Positions 47,489 to 60,313 of a stretch of DNA of 64,000 nucleotides are shown here, in pieces. A program made the position numbers and the translations under genes. Every line of letters starts with the position of its first letter. The stretch's first letter is position 1. The notes beneath the pieces are model-generated. The model saw nothing but the letters and a program-made list of their open reading frames with translations. It was not told where the DNA came from and did no database searches. The DNA comes from Helichrysum umbraculigerum. Lineage: Eukaryota; Streptophyta; Magnoliopsida; Asterales; Asteraceae. The DNA is taken from assembly GCA_949592205.1 (NCBI GenBank), contig CATIUR010000001.1, forward strand, positions 217,936,250 to 218,000,249, written 5' to 3'.

Positions 47489-49189
47489 TGAAGGGTTTTT
47501 AGTAAAGTTGTACGTTACAAAATTTTAATCTTTATTAACAGTTAATACAATTAATAATGCGGAAGCGTTTACAAAAAAAATTTAATCACATTAAATTAAA
47601 ACCCTTTAGCCAAGATCAATAATTTTCTCAATAAAACATGTACGCAATTTAATTAACACTTTAATTAAAACGAACTTACATCGGGTGCTCGGCAAGATCT
47701 CTAGTCTTCTACTCGTTGCCAAAGTACGAGTCAACTTATCTTGAACTTCTTTTTCTTCTTCTTGAATTCGGCTTGAGCTAGGGATACGTTAGGTATCCAC
47801 CTTTGATTCACGGTTGAACGGTTGGTAGAAACCTAAGTGTATATACTAAAGCCCTTACACGAAATCAAGCAAGTTACGATCAAATCGCGAACTCGAGAAC
47901 CCCTTATGGGGTTGGCCGATTTCGGCTAAGGGAGAGAGAGAGAAGTCGATTAGGGAGAGAGGGAGGGAGAGAATTAGGGTTATCAATCAACTAACAAATG
48001 AAACCCCTAACCCTCTATTTATAGTTTAAACCCAACTTGGTGAACAAGTTAGTATTTACACTATAAACCCTTTAGTTTAATAACTAATTAAACTTTACCC
48101 AAACTTTTCAATTTACAATTAGAACCTCGTAGTTTAATAATAATAATTAAACTAGTTAATTTATTTATAAAACTAATTACAAATAAATCTTTTATTAAAT
48201 AAATAATTACACTTAATTATTTATACTAATAAATATTCTAATTGTGTTCGACTAACTAATTCATTTCTCCTAAATGAATGATATCAAATATCCAATCATA
48301 GTATCACACTACTTGTTTGTAACACCCGTCAAATTAGGACTAGTAATTAGTGTCTAATCATACGTTAATACATGTAATTAGTTATGTGTTAGGCTAATTA
48401 ATGTATCGAATTATATATATTGTTGAATATATACGAAAATGCGATTTGGTTAAATCGTACGCAACTTAAATCGAATGTATTTCGATTCAATTTAATACGG
48501 ACGTTGGTGACCAATTTTATTAAATAACGCTTTTATGTCAAAAATATTATTATGATAATATTTCGTATTCATTCGTATCGTACAAACAGAACTTACACAA
48601 TATAAAATATTAAAACGCGCAACTAAATAAACAAACTTACATTATATAACTCAAATATAAATTGAATTGTGAACTATTTAAATAAAATATCGCGTAATAA
48701 ATTGTATTTTAAAACTTATAATTAAAATGTAAAATAATTATTTAACGTTTAAACAACGGAGCAAACGAACACTGCACGAAGAAACGGAGACTGAAAAGTT
48801 GGAGGATAACCTCCAACTCCCCCTCCTCTTTCTCTCATTTCACCCCACTCTTTCTCTCTCTCACTCTCCTTTTTCTCTCTTTCTCTCCAACCACCACCAC
48901 CTCCAAAAACCACACTAAATCGCAAAATAAACATACTAAAACCACTCGGATTTCATCGGCTCTTTAGAAGAAAACGACCACCGCATCACGATCTATCATC
49001 CTACCTTTTCGGATTTCTCATCCGACACTTTGTAAGTTTCCGACAAATCCCGAAATCTCTCGTTTTTAAATGTTTTCACTTGTTAGTAGTTTGTAACAAC
49101 TTATAATGTCCCTAAAAGGGTTGGGTAAAAATATTGGACCGAACGGTGGCCGGGAAACTCGTTTTCGACACAAAATCCGGCCAACAGCC

Positions 49190-49460
49190 CGTAACGTCGC
49201 ATCTGGCCTGGAGCCTTTGCGACGTCGCGTATAACGTCGCACAGAAATCAATAACGTCGCCTTAGCGACGTCGCACATAACGTCGCATTGAATTGCGAAG
49301 TCGCACATAGCGACGTCGCCTACTACGTCGCTAGAATCAACAACGTCGCGTATAGCGACATCATCCTTAACGTCGCATTAAATTGCGAAACGTCGCCTTT
49401 AGCGACGTCATGCTCAACGTCGCAATCCTTACCTGCGACGTCGCACCCAACGTCGCACAA
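49190..49460. repeat. CGTCGC/GCGACG palindrome cluster in A
   Basis: About 20 CGTCGC or GCGACG motifs, often as the palindrome GCGACGTCGC, over 270 bp. The densest CpG stretch in the window. Confidence 0.92.
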
Positions 49461-49604
49461 ACCAGAAAACTCAGATTTTTACTAAGTGTCGAGACCTAAA
49501 ATTTTAACACCTGATTTTACCCAAATTCGGATCCAGATGCGTTTTTCGTCAAAGCAATATAGTAGAAATAAAAATTTTCCAAGTTGACCTGGCAGCTCGA
49601 CCCC

Positions 49605-49685
49605 AGCCAGGGGCTCTGCCCCTTGGACCCCGCCAGGGGCTGCCGCCCCTTGGACCCCGCTACCAGGGGCGCTGCCCACGGACCC
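49605..49685. repeat. GGGGCTCTGCCCC hairpin segments in A
   Basis: Three successive GGGGC...GCCCC stems (CCAGGGGCTCTGCCCCTTGG, CCAGGGGCTGCCGCCCCTTG, CCAGGGGCGCTGCCCACGG). Confidence 0.8.
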
Positions 49686-50878
49686 CCGTACTTAGATTCC
49701 ATAACGGCTTCTAAAACACAATCAAAACACATTTTTCAAGTAAAACGCCACGAAATCAAAATAATAATAGTTGAGATTATTATTACAAATCCGTCACCAA
49801 CGGGCCGTACACTTTTCAAACACTTAAACGTATCAACCAAATAGTGGAGATTTGGACATTATAATTGAATGAACAACTACAATGGTGATCTTTTGAGATA
49901 CCCAATCATGATTATAACCATCGCGTGTCGTGGACACCCTCATGTTACAAGTCTTTGGACTTCATACTCGACTAATCAACTTACGTTTGTTTAAACGCTT
50001 TCAGACTCAGGTGAGTCTCATAGCCCCTCTTTTTACTGTTTTACTCAGGGGTGTGATATATTGCTCAACTTTTAACATGTGAACACAAGTACAAACATTT
50101 CATATACTACATGAGTTTTTCGAAACTAATCATTTAAAGTCCTCCGTCAGCATAGTTGTTAATACGTTGTAGCGTGAATATTAGTATATGGTACCATATA
50201 GGATTGACCCACCTCGTCCGGGTTAGCAAGCACTAACCGGGTAAACGGACGTACTAATATTTGGGAAGATGAATGTTGATTAGGCATTCGTGGAGGCACC
50301 TCGCCCGGAATTCTCTATAGGGGACCCGGCCCTCGAGTTAAGCTCAACTATGTGCTCATGGTTGTATACACGATGACTATCATTAAATTGCTGGATGCAA
50401 TTCATTATTTAAATCTTGCGGTTCATACTATATTAACTGATTTCAAACCTGTGAGCTCACCAGCTTTTAGCTGACCTTTTAGCATGTATCGCAGGTACCA
50501 AGCAGTAGGATGTTTCTGCTTCAGGACTTTTAGTTCGAGTCAGCATACAGACGATTGAGATTTTCTTGCATTAGTATATTTTGTACAAGTACTTATGTAC
50601 TGAAATCTCCTTTTACTTAAACTCGAGCTATGTAAAGCTTTAAATGTTGTAAACATTTCAATTATCAATATATTTTGTTAAAACGACGCATATAGAGTCG
50701 TTTACTATATATCTTTGTGCTTTGTTATTGATTAGTAACACCCAAACCAAGCTTCCGCAAATCATTAAATTTGGGGGTGTTACATTGTTCGGTTGTGCTC
50801 ATCGGTGTGACCCTGCGGTGTTCATGTGAAGCTAGATTTGACATTCAATTATGTTAATATTAAGCACATAATCTTTCA

Positions 50879-50890
50879 GACTCCCACTTG
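50879..50890 (-). other. Polypurine tract of the Copia-like element
   Basis: On the minus strand AAGTGGGAGTC directly precedes the 3' LTR (TGAAAG), fitting a plus-strand primer site. Confidence 0.65.
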
Positions 50891-52014
50891 TGCGAAATAT
50901 TAGCATCGGCAAAATATCATGTACCTAAGGCGGTCCCTACCAGGACACTTAGGTTAACCAGATCAATGAAGCAATCACTCCTCGTAGCTATAAAGCCTAG
51001 CTGAAATAAAATTCAAACGATGAGGGTGTGGCTATTATCCATTTGCACTTTCTTAAGATATTTTAGAGTATATGGCATGGACCGTATCAACCTTACAATA
51101 CTCAATTCCTATTTTCGATTACCGATTTGTACCGACTAAGCAAGTGACTTATCACTCGAGTATGGCCATACATTTCTTCAGTCCAAATCATCGACGGCCT
51201 AGGAGATATCTCTCTTGCTTTTATCCAAGAGTTGCAAAGTCCCATCTTGCGAGTTAAACTAGAAATCACAACATGTGTTCTTTGTCAGCCAACGAATAAC
51301 CGTTATTGTAACACCCGGTCAAAAAGTCAACTTTCGCGCCAAATTTAAACTCCAAATAAATGTTACATGTTTGGGAAAAATATTAGACATTCGAAAATTC
51401 CATCCGTTTTGAGTTTAAAACACGATTTTATTTAGTTGAGACAACGCAGAAACAAACATAAAATTTAATTTTCAATAAAGTATTCTTATAAAATACTTTC
51501 ACTAGAAAACATTTCGAGATAAAATAAATAAATTTTAGAATTTAAAATATTATTTTAAATTACGATCGGGTACAAGTACACGGGTATTTTGTACTGCAAT
51601 TTGGGAGACGGTGTCTCCACCGAATCAGCAAAAAGCGAGGGAAACCCCCTCCCCATCTCATTCCATCTTTCTCACTCTCTCTCCTCTCATCCCTTTTCTC
51701 TCAATCTCTCTCTCTCTACAACCCACCACCGCCATCATTTTTCGTCATTTAACACCACTAAACGACCTCCAATCTTCAAGCTCATTTAGGGAAAAACGAT
51801 CACCACGCAACGATCTACAATCCTATCTTTTCGGATTCTCCTCGCGCGGATTTATAAGTTTCCGACAATTCTCGAAATCTCTATAATCTTTGTTATTTTG
51901 CTTGTTTGCGGTTTAGATAAGCTTAAAATACTCTACTATGGGTTGGGTAAAAGAATCGGAGTCAACGGGAGCCGAAAAACTCATTTCCGACTCAAACTCC
52001 GGCGAACAGTCCGT

Positions 52015-52230
52015 GATGTCGCAGGGACCAAAAACAGTGCTGCGACGTCGCAGCCAACGTCGCAAAAACATCTCAACGTCGCATGATGCGACGTAACGCC
52101 CCACGTCGCAGTAAATCTTAAACGTCGCACATTGCGACGTTACACACAATGTCACATTAAATGGCGAACGTCGCACAAAGCGACATAAGACCCTACGTCG
52201 CACCTAACGTCGCACCTAACGTCGCATGTC
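52015..52230. repeat. CGTCGC/GCGACG palindrome cluster in D
   Basis: AACGTCGCA and TGCGACGT motifs in both orientations over about 215 bp. Counterpart of 17015-17255 in B. Confidence 0.9.
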
Positions 52231-52379
52231 TCAGAACCTTAAAAACCTATGATTTTCACTAAGTGTCGGAACCAAATTTTACGACTTGATTTTACTCCGA
52301 ATTTGGTTTTTGGGTGCGTTTTTACTAAAGCAATGTAGTACAAATAAAAATTTTCCAAGCTGACTTGGCAGCTCGACCC

Positions 52380-52465
52380 CAACCAGGGGCTCTGCCCCTT
52401 GGACCTCGCCAGGGGTTGCCACCCCTTGGACCCCGCTATCAGGGGCGCTGCCCCCGAACCCCCGT
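52380..52465. repeat. GGGGCTCTGCCCC hairpin segments in D
   Basis: Successive GGGGC...GCCCC stems, as in A and B. Confidence 0.8.
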
Positions 52466-53279
52466 ACACGGTCTTTAAAAACCAAACGACAAACAAAATT
52501 CGAACGACTTACTGAGTCAGACTATTTAACCTCGTACTCATATAACCTCACGTGTTTAGGACACTTGGAGGTTACCATTCGGACGACGCGCGTATCTTAG
52601 GATCGCTGACAACTCACAGGTGAGTTTCATAGCCCCACTCTTTCAACTGTTTTACTGTTTTCGGGGTGAAACACATGCTCAAAAACTGTTTACGAATTAT
52701 ATTAATAAACTTTTATAATTCACACTTACTTATATTACTGCTATGTAATACAAATGTGTAATACTTAGGAATTACACCCATCATATTGTTATGGAACAAT
52801 GTCAATACCTAACCGAGATAGGTTACATTCGTACACTGTTAGATGGTTGGAAAATAATTACCAATACATAACTTGACTAAGTTATCACTATCCAATGACC
52901 ATATTGTCACGGGACAATACTATCACTATACTAGAACTGATTAGTTCTACTCACATGACAACGACTAGACTTTTACAGGATTAGTCTTCCTTTTAGGAAC
53001 TAAAACTGTTGACACACTCCATGATCATTAGAATGGAAATTGTACTTAGGTGAACATTTTCCCAAGACCCCAAATATACTTGCTAGGCTTAAGGCTAGGA
53101 GTATACAATAGTAACATACGTTAGTATAGACTCCTTATACTAATACAACTCAACTAGGTGATGAGTCTTCATACCTAGGTTCAATGTGCTACTTAATATC
53201 TAAGTATTTGTTATACATATTTAGATACAATTAAATATTTTCATGTGTGGCATGATTGTTACATGTGTTTGCTGATTCG

Positions 53280-53283
<4 letters not shown>

Positions 53284-53342
<59 letters not shown>
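53284..53342. repeat. (AT)n microsatellite in D
   Basis: About 29 AT dinucleotides, orthologous in position to 18264-18329 in B. Confidence 0.98.
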
Positions 53343-53345
<3 letters not shown>

Positions 53346-53818
53346 ACATACTTATACATCATCTTGAGCACATGGTGCTATCTACATTACTATATATGTA
53401 TATTAGTATACATACAATTATACAAACACGAATACTCAAGTCGGACATGTCGTTATACTGTCGACTCAATTACTTTAGCTAGCATGTCGTAGTACTGCTG
53501 GCTCTACATTTCACCAGTCGGGCTCGTCGTAGTACAACCGGCTCAATTTCAAACTTTGCTTGCGAGCAATTCGATCGATGCCAGTTAGGCACAAAACGAG
53601 ATCACGGTAAAGTGATTCAAAACGATGCCACGGTAAAGTAGGCACAAAACGATGCCACGGTATTGCAGTGGGCACAAGTACAATACAATCAATGGATGGG
53701 CGGGCGGGCTTATGCTCGTGATCCTCACAATCAATCAATGGATCAGCGAGTTATACTCGGGATTCACAATAAGTTAACGGGTCGGTAGAGTTTCCACGCG
53801 AGGCCGTTAGCTCAATTC

Positions 53819-54175
53819 AAGTCCGGGTTAGCTTATGCTAACTGGTTAAACGGACACAACAAACATTTTCAATCATGTCCGGGTTAGCTTATGCTAACTG
53901 GTTAAACGGACACAACAAACATTTTCAATCATGTCCGGGTTAGCTTATGCTAACTGGTTAAACGGACACAACAAACATTTTCAATCATGTCCGGGTTAGC
54001 TTATGCTAACTGGTTAAACAGACACAACAAACATTTTCAATCATGTCCGGGTTAGCTTACACTAACTGGTCAAACGGACACATTAAACGTTTTCAACTAT
54101 AGTTCTGGGGAACTACGAACATTTTCAAACATGTCCGGGTTAGCTTACACTAACTGGTCAAACGGACGCACTAAA
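53819..54175. repeat. Tandem hairpin repeats in D
   Basis: Five contiguous units of about 56 bp (GTCCGGGTTAGCTTATGCTA then ACTGGTTAAACGGACAC) plus a sixth after a spacer at 54131. TTAGC pairs with GCTAA and GTCCG with CGGAC inside each unit. The first four units are almost identical, pointing to recent amplification compared with B. Confidence 0.92.
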
Positions 54176-54822
54176 CATTCAATCATAGTTCTGTGGAACT
54201 ACAATTATTTGTTATCTTATGACGTGGTCATACAATTAATCAATAGTTATAGGCATGTATTGCCTCACATTTATAGATACAACTACTACCTGATAGGTAT
54301 CAAGGCATGGATTGCCAAACATATATATGTACTTAGGTACGTGACACAAACCGTTTAGGTATGAAATACCTCGAATAGACGTATACACATTGGTGATACA
54401 ACTTTAACATGATACTTATCAAAATCGTGGATTTTGATCAACTTTTCAAAACATACAAGGTTTTATACTTTATGTTTTCAACTAACAATCCTATGAACTC
54501 ACCAGCTTTATAGCTGACTCGTTTTAGCATGTGTTCTCAGGTGCCCAGCAGGATTAGGATTGCTACAAGATTATGCTAGCTCGAGTCGCATATTTTCAAA
54601 CAATTGGGACTACTCTGCATTTACTTTTGTATTTTCAAATTATGTATTTGAAATTTCTATTAAACTCGCAACGTTGTAAACGTTCTATTTTGGTGAATGT
54701 ATAATTATTTTCAAACGTCTCATTTAGAGTCGTTCATTATGTATCTTATGCTGTGATATTTAATTTGGTAACACCCGACCCGACCGCTTCCGCAAACCAA
54801 AATTTGAGGGTGTTACAGTTAT

Positions 54823-56589
54823 GGATGCTCATTTATGAACACCGTTAGATCTCATTAGAAACCAACTAGGTTCACATGCGAAAATTTAGCCTGCTCAGGT
54901 CAGAGGATAGTGCGCCACGATTGAGAATACCCATGACTATGGTCCACGAAGTATTCACTCAATGTGTGGGTCAATCCAACATTTAATCGCATTAAGTGCT
55001 AGTGATCAGGCATCACGAATTAACAGTGACTGTACCTTATCTGCAGGACAAGTTGCTACTTAAAGCTGTAACATACCATCTTTCACTATAACCGATCGCC
55101 CTATTGTAGTTCCCACGACAATAAGCGGTTATGGATATATGTCTCGTACACTTTTAGAATAAGCTTGCCTTATTCAAGGATACTAAAATATACTAAATAT
55201 GAACAACATGAAGGCATCGTCATATCTCAATGAGTCATCCAACCTTAACATGCTACAGTTCATGGTTTCGGAATCGGGTCGTGATACATGAATATAATTG
55301 GAACTATTTTCAATTAATCCATATCAACTATATTTACTAAGATGTATTTCTCCAAACATATGTTAATAAATATCTACCCACTAAACTTAAGTGTAAAGAC
55401 TTTAAGCTTTATTTGTTGTAATCATAATTTGAATCTTTGTTAATGTTATCCAATGACCATTTAATATGTACACCGAAGTAAAACATATTAGATCATGATA
55501 TCATTTATACAAAGCATTCACTATGACCAATCATTAATTCAACTTAATGAAATTGACCTCATAACAATTTTGATGTTTCCAAACATAATCATCAAACATT
55601 TTAAAGTCAATCCAACAATAAATTTTAATTCTCTAACGATGATTAACAATTTAATATTCTTGTGAGATTTTAAAATTTTCATTTAACGCTCTCACTAAAT
55701 CTAACAATACTCTTGAATCCAATTTCTACAAAACAAATCTCATGATTCATTTTAGAAATGATTCTCTTCATTACATGCGATACACTCATTGATTAAATAA
55801 TCAAACAAATAAACTAACGTTTTGGTTCCATGATGTGTTATGAAAACACATTACCAATTTAATTCTCATAGACAAGAATAAATCAAACCATAACAAGTTT
55901 ATTATTATTAATTGACACTTCAATTAATTGTACCTAATAAGTTCACCCAACTTATGCATATAATAGATTCAATAACCTTGAAGTATTGTAATTTAGTGCT
56001 AAGTTCTATACAAATCAAACTTTATCACTAATATAGCAACTTTCACATTCAATAATTCACAATTATACTAAAGATATCAACTAAACAACATTTGTTAAAA
56101 GTCTCACTCAAGAACTTGTATCTTAGAAAGATAAGTTCTAAATGAGTCACACAATGGGATTGTTACATGTGGATTTTATTTGGGATTTAATCATAAGTTT
56201 TAAATAAATAAAAACATTTCAAAAACTTTTTCACACATTTCAAACATTATTTCACAAAACCAAATTTTAATATTAAATAACTAAAATATTTAAATATTCA
56301 AAAACAAATAACCAAGCTCAAAATGAGCAAACCATAATGTGAAAAATAATGTATGAAATAATATCCCAAAATTTTAAAAATAAACTTATGTGCCGATAGC
56401 ACTTATTTTCCACATCCTAGCTTTTTGAACAACGCTATCTCAATAGCTCCAATTCAAGTGCTACGTCACTTCTTGACTCCTACAATCAAAGATTGTACAC
56501 ATTAGATCAACTATCTAATGTAGTCATATGAAGTAATAAACAATCCTTTATAGGATATCATTATTAACCATAACTCTCGGTACCATTCC
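54823..56589. other. Copia-like internal region, non-coding 3' half
   Basis: Very AT-rich internal DNA where a Copia element would carry pol. Minus-strand frames are short and show no integrase, RT or RNase H motif. Confidence 0.6.
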
Positions 56590-57305
56590 TCTTATCGTTA
56601 AGATAATTGGGACAGTTCCTCCTCTAATATCCAAGCTTATTAAAATGAAAGCAGTGACGCTCGGCTTTGGACACTTGAGCTTATGGTGTTGGCTTAGAAG
56701 TTAAATCACCATTCTTCTTCTCTCTTTTGTTACCACGGAACTTACGCTTCTTCTTAACACCCCACATCTTTAGACTTGTCATGTTCCATATCCCTATGTG
56801 CATTATTCAAGATTTGATGCAACTCATGTATGGACATTTCCGTGTTCATTATGTACAAATTGTTTGTACTTCTTACTCAATGAAGCGAAAATTATACCAA
56901 TAGCTAATTCTTGCGGAAAGGCATGTCCAAGTCTTTCAAGACGGTTAAGGTAACCTATCATTTTCAAAACATGGGTACTCACATCAGATCCCTCGGCCAT
57001 CTTACAACTATTCAAATCCTTAGTAACCTTTCAATTCTCGCAGTGGATTGAAATGTCTCTCTCAATCGACGAATCAAATCATAAGCCGAAGTCTCCATGT
57101 AATTTACTTGAAGTTCGGGAGACATAGTAACAAGCATCAAACATTGCACATCAAGAAGATCATTCTCATGCTTCCTATAAGCATTTCTAACGTCCTCGAA
57201 GGCATCGTTTGGTGGCACGGGACCAAGAGGTGTCTCGAGCACATACCACTTTCGTTCATAGTGAAGGACAATCTAAAGATTCCTTTCCCAATTACAAAAG
57301 TTTAG
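56590..57305 (-). pseudogene. Decayed Copia gag (UBN2 type)
   Basis: Minus-strand frames 57242-57012 and 57015-56824, offset by a frameshift near 57013, carry gag signatures: RLRETFQSTARIERL, then HVLKMIGYLNRLERLG and QELAIGIIFASLSKKYKQFV. Downstream at about 56671-56601 a zinc-knuckle remnant reads CFHFNKLGY, stop, RRNCPNYL, with the second Cys changed to Phe, the His to Tyr and a stop at the usual Trp. Non-functional capsid gene. Confidence 0.85.
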
Positions 57306-57904
57306 GCCCGGTCAATTTATCCTTCTCAAGGATCGAATGAAGCGACAAGTTCATAGTGTTATTAGCGTTAGTGTTGTTATTAGTCATCCATATTAAAACA
57401 AACAAACTTTAGTTATTCCGATTTAAACTCTTAATAATTCATAAACCCCAATAGAACTATTAAGCTAGGATCCGACATTCACACTAAAGTGTGCCCTCAA
57501 CGAAGGCTGCAATGACACACAATAGCTTTTTAGGTAGATCACCTATCAATTGCATCACATATACAACTCCTAGACACTTGAGATTCCAAATTTATTATTT
57601 GGGTATATTTAATCTCAACTTACACCTTGGGCCAAGTCTCACTTGGAATCACCAATAGACCAGACCATTTGCTAACTGTGGGGAACCGGCCATCTTCTCA
57701 AGTGGATATCGCGGCCCTTTCACTTCACCCTAATCGAGTACATCCATGCCCACCCGCGGAGGCGGCAAAGGACACGGAGTCGAGTTCGGTATGAATGTCC
57801 ACAAATGGAGGGTGCTTACGGTCTTAAATTAAGTAGGGTTTTAGGTTTTAACTCTCTAATTAAACCTACTTCGGTATTTTTTCTTAAACTAATTTCAAAA
57901 ATTA

Positions 57905-57907
<3 letters not shown>

Positions 57908-57948
<41 letters not shown>
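57908..57948. repeat. (TA)n microsatellite
   Basis: About 20 TA dinucleotides in the internal region of the Copia-like element. Confidence 0.97.
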
Positions 57949-57954
<6 letters not shown>

Positions 57955-58180
57955 TAAACTATGCATGAGTTTATATACAATGGTTTTAATAAAACACGAC
58001 CCTTAGGAAATCATCAAGTTTTAAACCATTTCCTAGTTTTTTTCATCTCTTATTAAAAACAAGTGTTTTATTAAGTCTCTTATAATGTGTTCATCCTAGA
58101 GGAATCTACATTTCATAAATGCGTTCACTCGATAATACGCATTACCTAATGTTTTATTTATGTCCTAATTATTAATCTAA

Positions 58181-58506
58181 GAGCACACGGAGTGGTGACG
58201 GCCTAAATACATTGTTCTGAGTGAGAATTTTGTGGTGAGGATTTTGTGGAGTGGTAACAGTGTTCTGGACAGTGTTCTTGACATAATTTTTTTTTTATAT
58301 TAAAGTTTATACCTTTGAAATCAAAAAATAGAAAAAAAAATAATAAAAAAGTGAGGACACCGTTTGATACAGCGTCTGGAAGAGGATTTTGAAGCAAGAA
58401 CACTGACGAGAACGTTGTCGAGAACGCCGTCACGGAGTGGCAGAACGCCGTTTTACGGCGTTCTCGACGAAGAATTTTGATGAGAACACTGCCACTCCGT
58501 GTGCTC
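58181..58506. mobile_element. Harbinger-type MITE inside the Copia-like element
   Basis: A 326-bp element with inverted ends GAGCACACGGAGTGG and CCACTCCGTGTGCTC and a TAA duplication (58178-58180, 58507-58509). Internal inverted pieces around ACGCCGTxxACGGAGTGGC. Non-coding. Confidence 0.87.
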
Positions 58507-58509
58507 TAA

Positions 58510-60313
58510 CAATTCACCAATCATTCAAATAATTAGACATGCATAGACATAAAACAAAACATATAAAATATAGTGACATAGCCTTGCCATATCTAAGTTT
58601 GATTTCCGTGAGCCATTACGGAAATCAAGGGTCAACCTAAGGGACAAACATGACACATGGTTGGCAATCTCGATCTTCATGCTCCCACTAGCTCCAACGA
58701 CTCCTTGTCACTTCATGGAACGCAAAGACTCCTTATGGTTGCTCCTTTTCTTTTGGACTCCATCTTCTTTTGTATTACATTTAATTTAACTAAAACTACT
58801 TTTTCATAAAATTAAAATTACAAAATAAATGGGGTTGTAAGTGACACGCAGGTCTCCCCTCGTACCAAAAGAAAATTACAGTACAACCAAATTAAACACA
58901 ACCACGCAGTTCATATATTAGGTCAAATTTGGCTTGGCTATGGTCACAACACATGCAACACTTATAATCAAAATTATAAAACTATAATGGAATCTTAAAC
59001 TATAGTTTGCTTAGGGCGTTTAAATGGATACATGCATTATCTAATAAACGCACATATTTAATACATACAAACTACGAGTTCCATTATATCTACATTATCT
59101 TTGTATCAAATACAACAATTAATAATTGTCCATTTACAATTCCATTGAATTATAAACTAACAATTACTTAACAATTAGTTTCTTGATTTATTGCTTCTTT
59201 GACTTAACCTTTAAATAGAATTAACATGTTTGACTGAAAATTATATTTTCTTTTAAACAAACCTTTTAAACAATTTTAATTTAAAAACATGTCAATTTTA
59301 TTTAAACCTTTCAAAAACATTACTTTAGTGTTTTCAAAAATACTAACTTGTTTTAGTGATATTAGTTTTAATTAGGTTTACTTAAAACATTAATTTATAC
59401 AAAACTAAGATTTCACATAAACCTAATTTGTATAGTTTAACTAATCAAAACTTTCAAATTACATAAGGTTTCATAAACCCTAGATTTTTGATTAGACATA
59501 TGTTTTACGGACCTTATCTCAATTCTTTCAACAATTCCTTTTGTTATTCCAAAATCAATATCTTTAGGTCTAATAACCCTAAACTCGATTTTGCTAAAAG
59601 ATAAAAAATATCTTAGCCAAAAATCGACTAATCCATGGGTTTAATTAAAACCCTAAGTTGATTTTGCTAAAGCTCACTTACCTCTGCAAGAATCAACTTT
59701 AACCTAGAGTTTCATAAACCCTAGTTGATCATATCAATGGATTAAAGATTTGATTTTTATTGGTTTCAAAAACCCTTACATAAAATCGGCTAATACAAGT
59801 TAGTCAAAACCCTTGTATTAATTTCTTGTTCGCTAAGCTAACTACTAATTGTACTAGATTCGTTAGGATATCAAATACCTAACTCTTTTCTTAAATCGAT
59901 TTTCCTAGGGGTTTGGGTAAACCCTAAGATCGATTTTTAGCAAAAATAAATCCATACAATTAATTATTAGCTTTAAACAAGAAGAAAATGACCGTTAGTT
60001 TTCGGGTTAAATTATTTAAACCATCGATTAACAAAACACTATGTGTTTTCGGTTATGGTGTTAAACACCATATACCAAAAATCGATCAACAAGGTTTCAC
60101 ATAAACCTTGGAGCAATATTGGTACAACCAAAACATATCTATTTTGGATCAATCGTGAAAAACCAATTTATTCGCGTTGTTTAAATAATTAACAAACTAC
60201 ACGGTTTTAAACCGATTAAAAAAAAAGGTAGAAGAAGAGATTACAATAATTAAAACTTAACTGAAAGAAGCATACAAGAAAACTAATTACAGTTTTATTA
60301 GAAAATTATATGT
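58510..60313. other. Copia-like internal region, long 5' leader
   Basis: About 1.8 kb of AT-rich DNA between the MITE and the primer site (3 kb from gag to the primer site in total), with many AACCCTA-like and AAATCGATTTT motifs. No coding signal. Confidence 0.6.

Larger units (their letters stand above)
48318..50784 (+). mobile_element. Element A: solo-LTR-like, nested in the Copia-like LTR
   Basis: A 2,467-bp element, TGTAACACCCGTCAAATTAG...TTTGGGGGTGTTACA, with a perfect duplication TTGTT (48313-48317, 50785-50789). The 5' part resembles E (minus). The 3' part resembles B and D: CGTCGC block, GGGGC hairpins, a single GTCCGGGTTAGCAAGCACTA hairpin at 50217 and the GTACCAAGCAGTAGGAT segment. 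Non-coding. Confidence 0.9.
47489..50878 (-). repeat. 3' LTR of the Copia-like element, split by element A
   Basis: Pieces 47489-48317 and 50790-50878 sum to 918 bp and match 60326-61243. Minus-strand ends TGAAAGATTATGTG and AAAAACCCTTCA. A GA-rich stretch lies at about 47930-47980. Confidence 0.9.
51307..54817 (+). mobile_element. Element D: solo-LTR-like, nested in the Copia-like element
   Basis: A 3,511-bp element, TGTAACACCCGGTCAAAAAG...TTTGAGGGTGTTACA, with a perfect duplication GTTAT (51302-51306, 54818-54822). Near full-length relative of B, giving a reference for B without its insertion C. Contains pyrimidine-rich leader-like DNA (51640-51720), a CGTCGC cluster, GGGGC hairpins, an AT microsatellite and tandem hairpin repeats. 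Non-coding. Confidence 0.92.
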
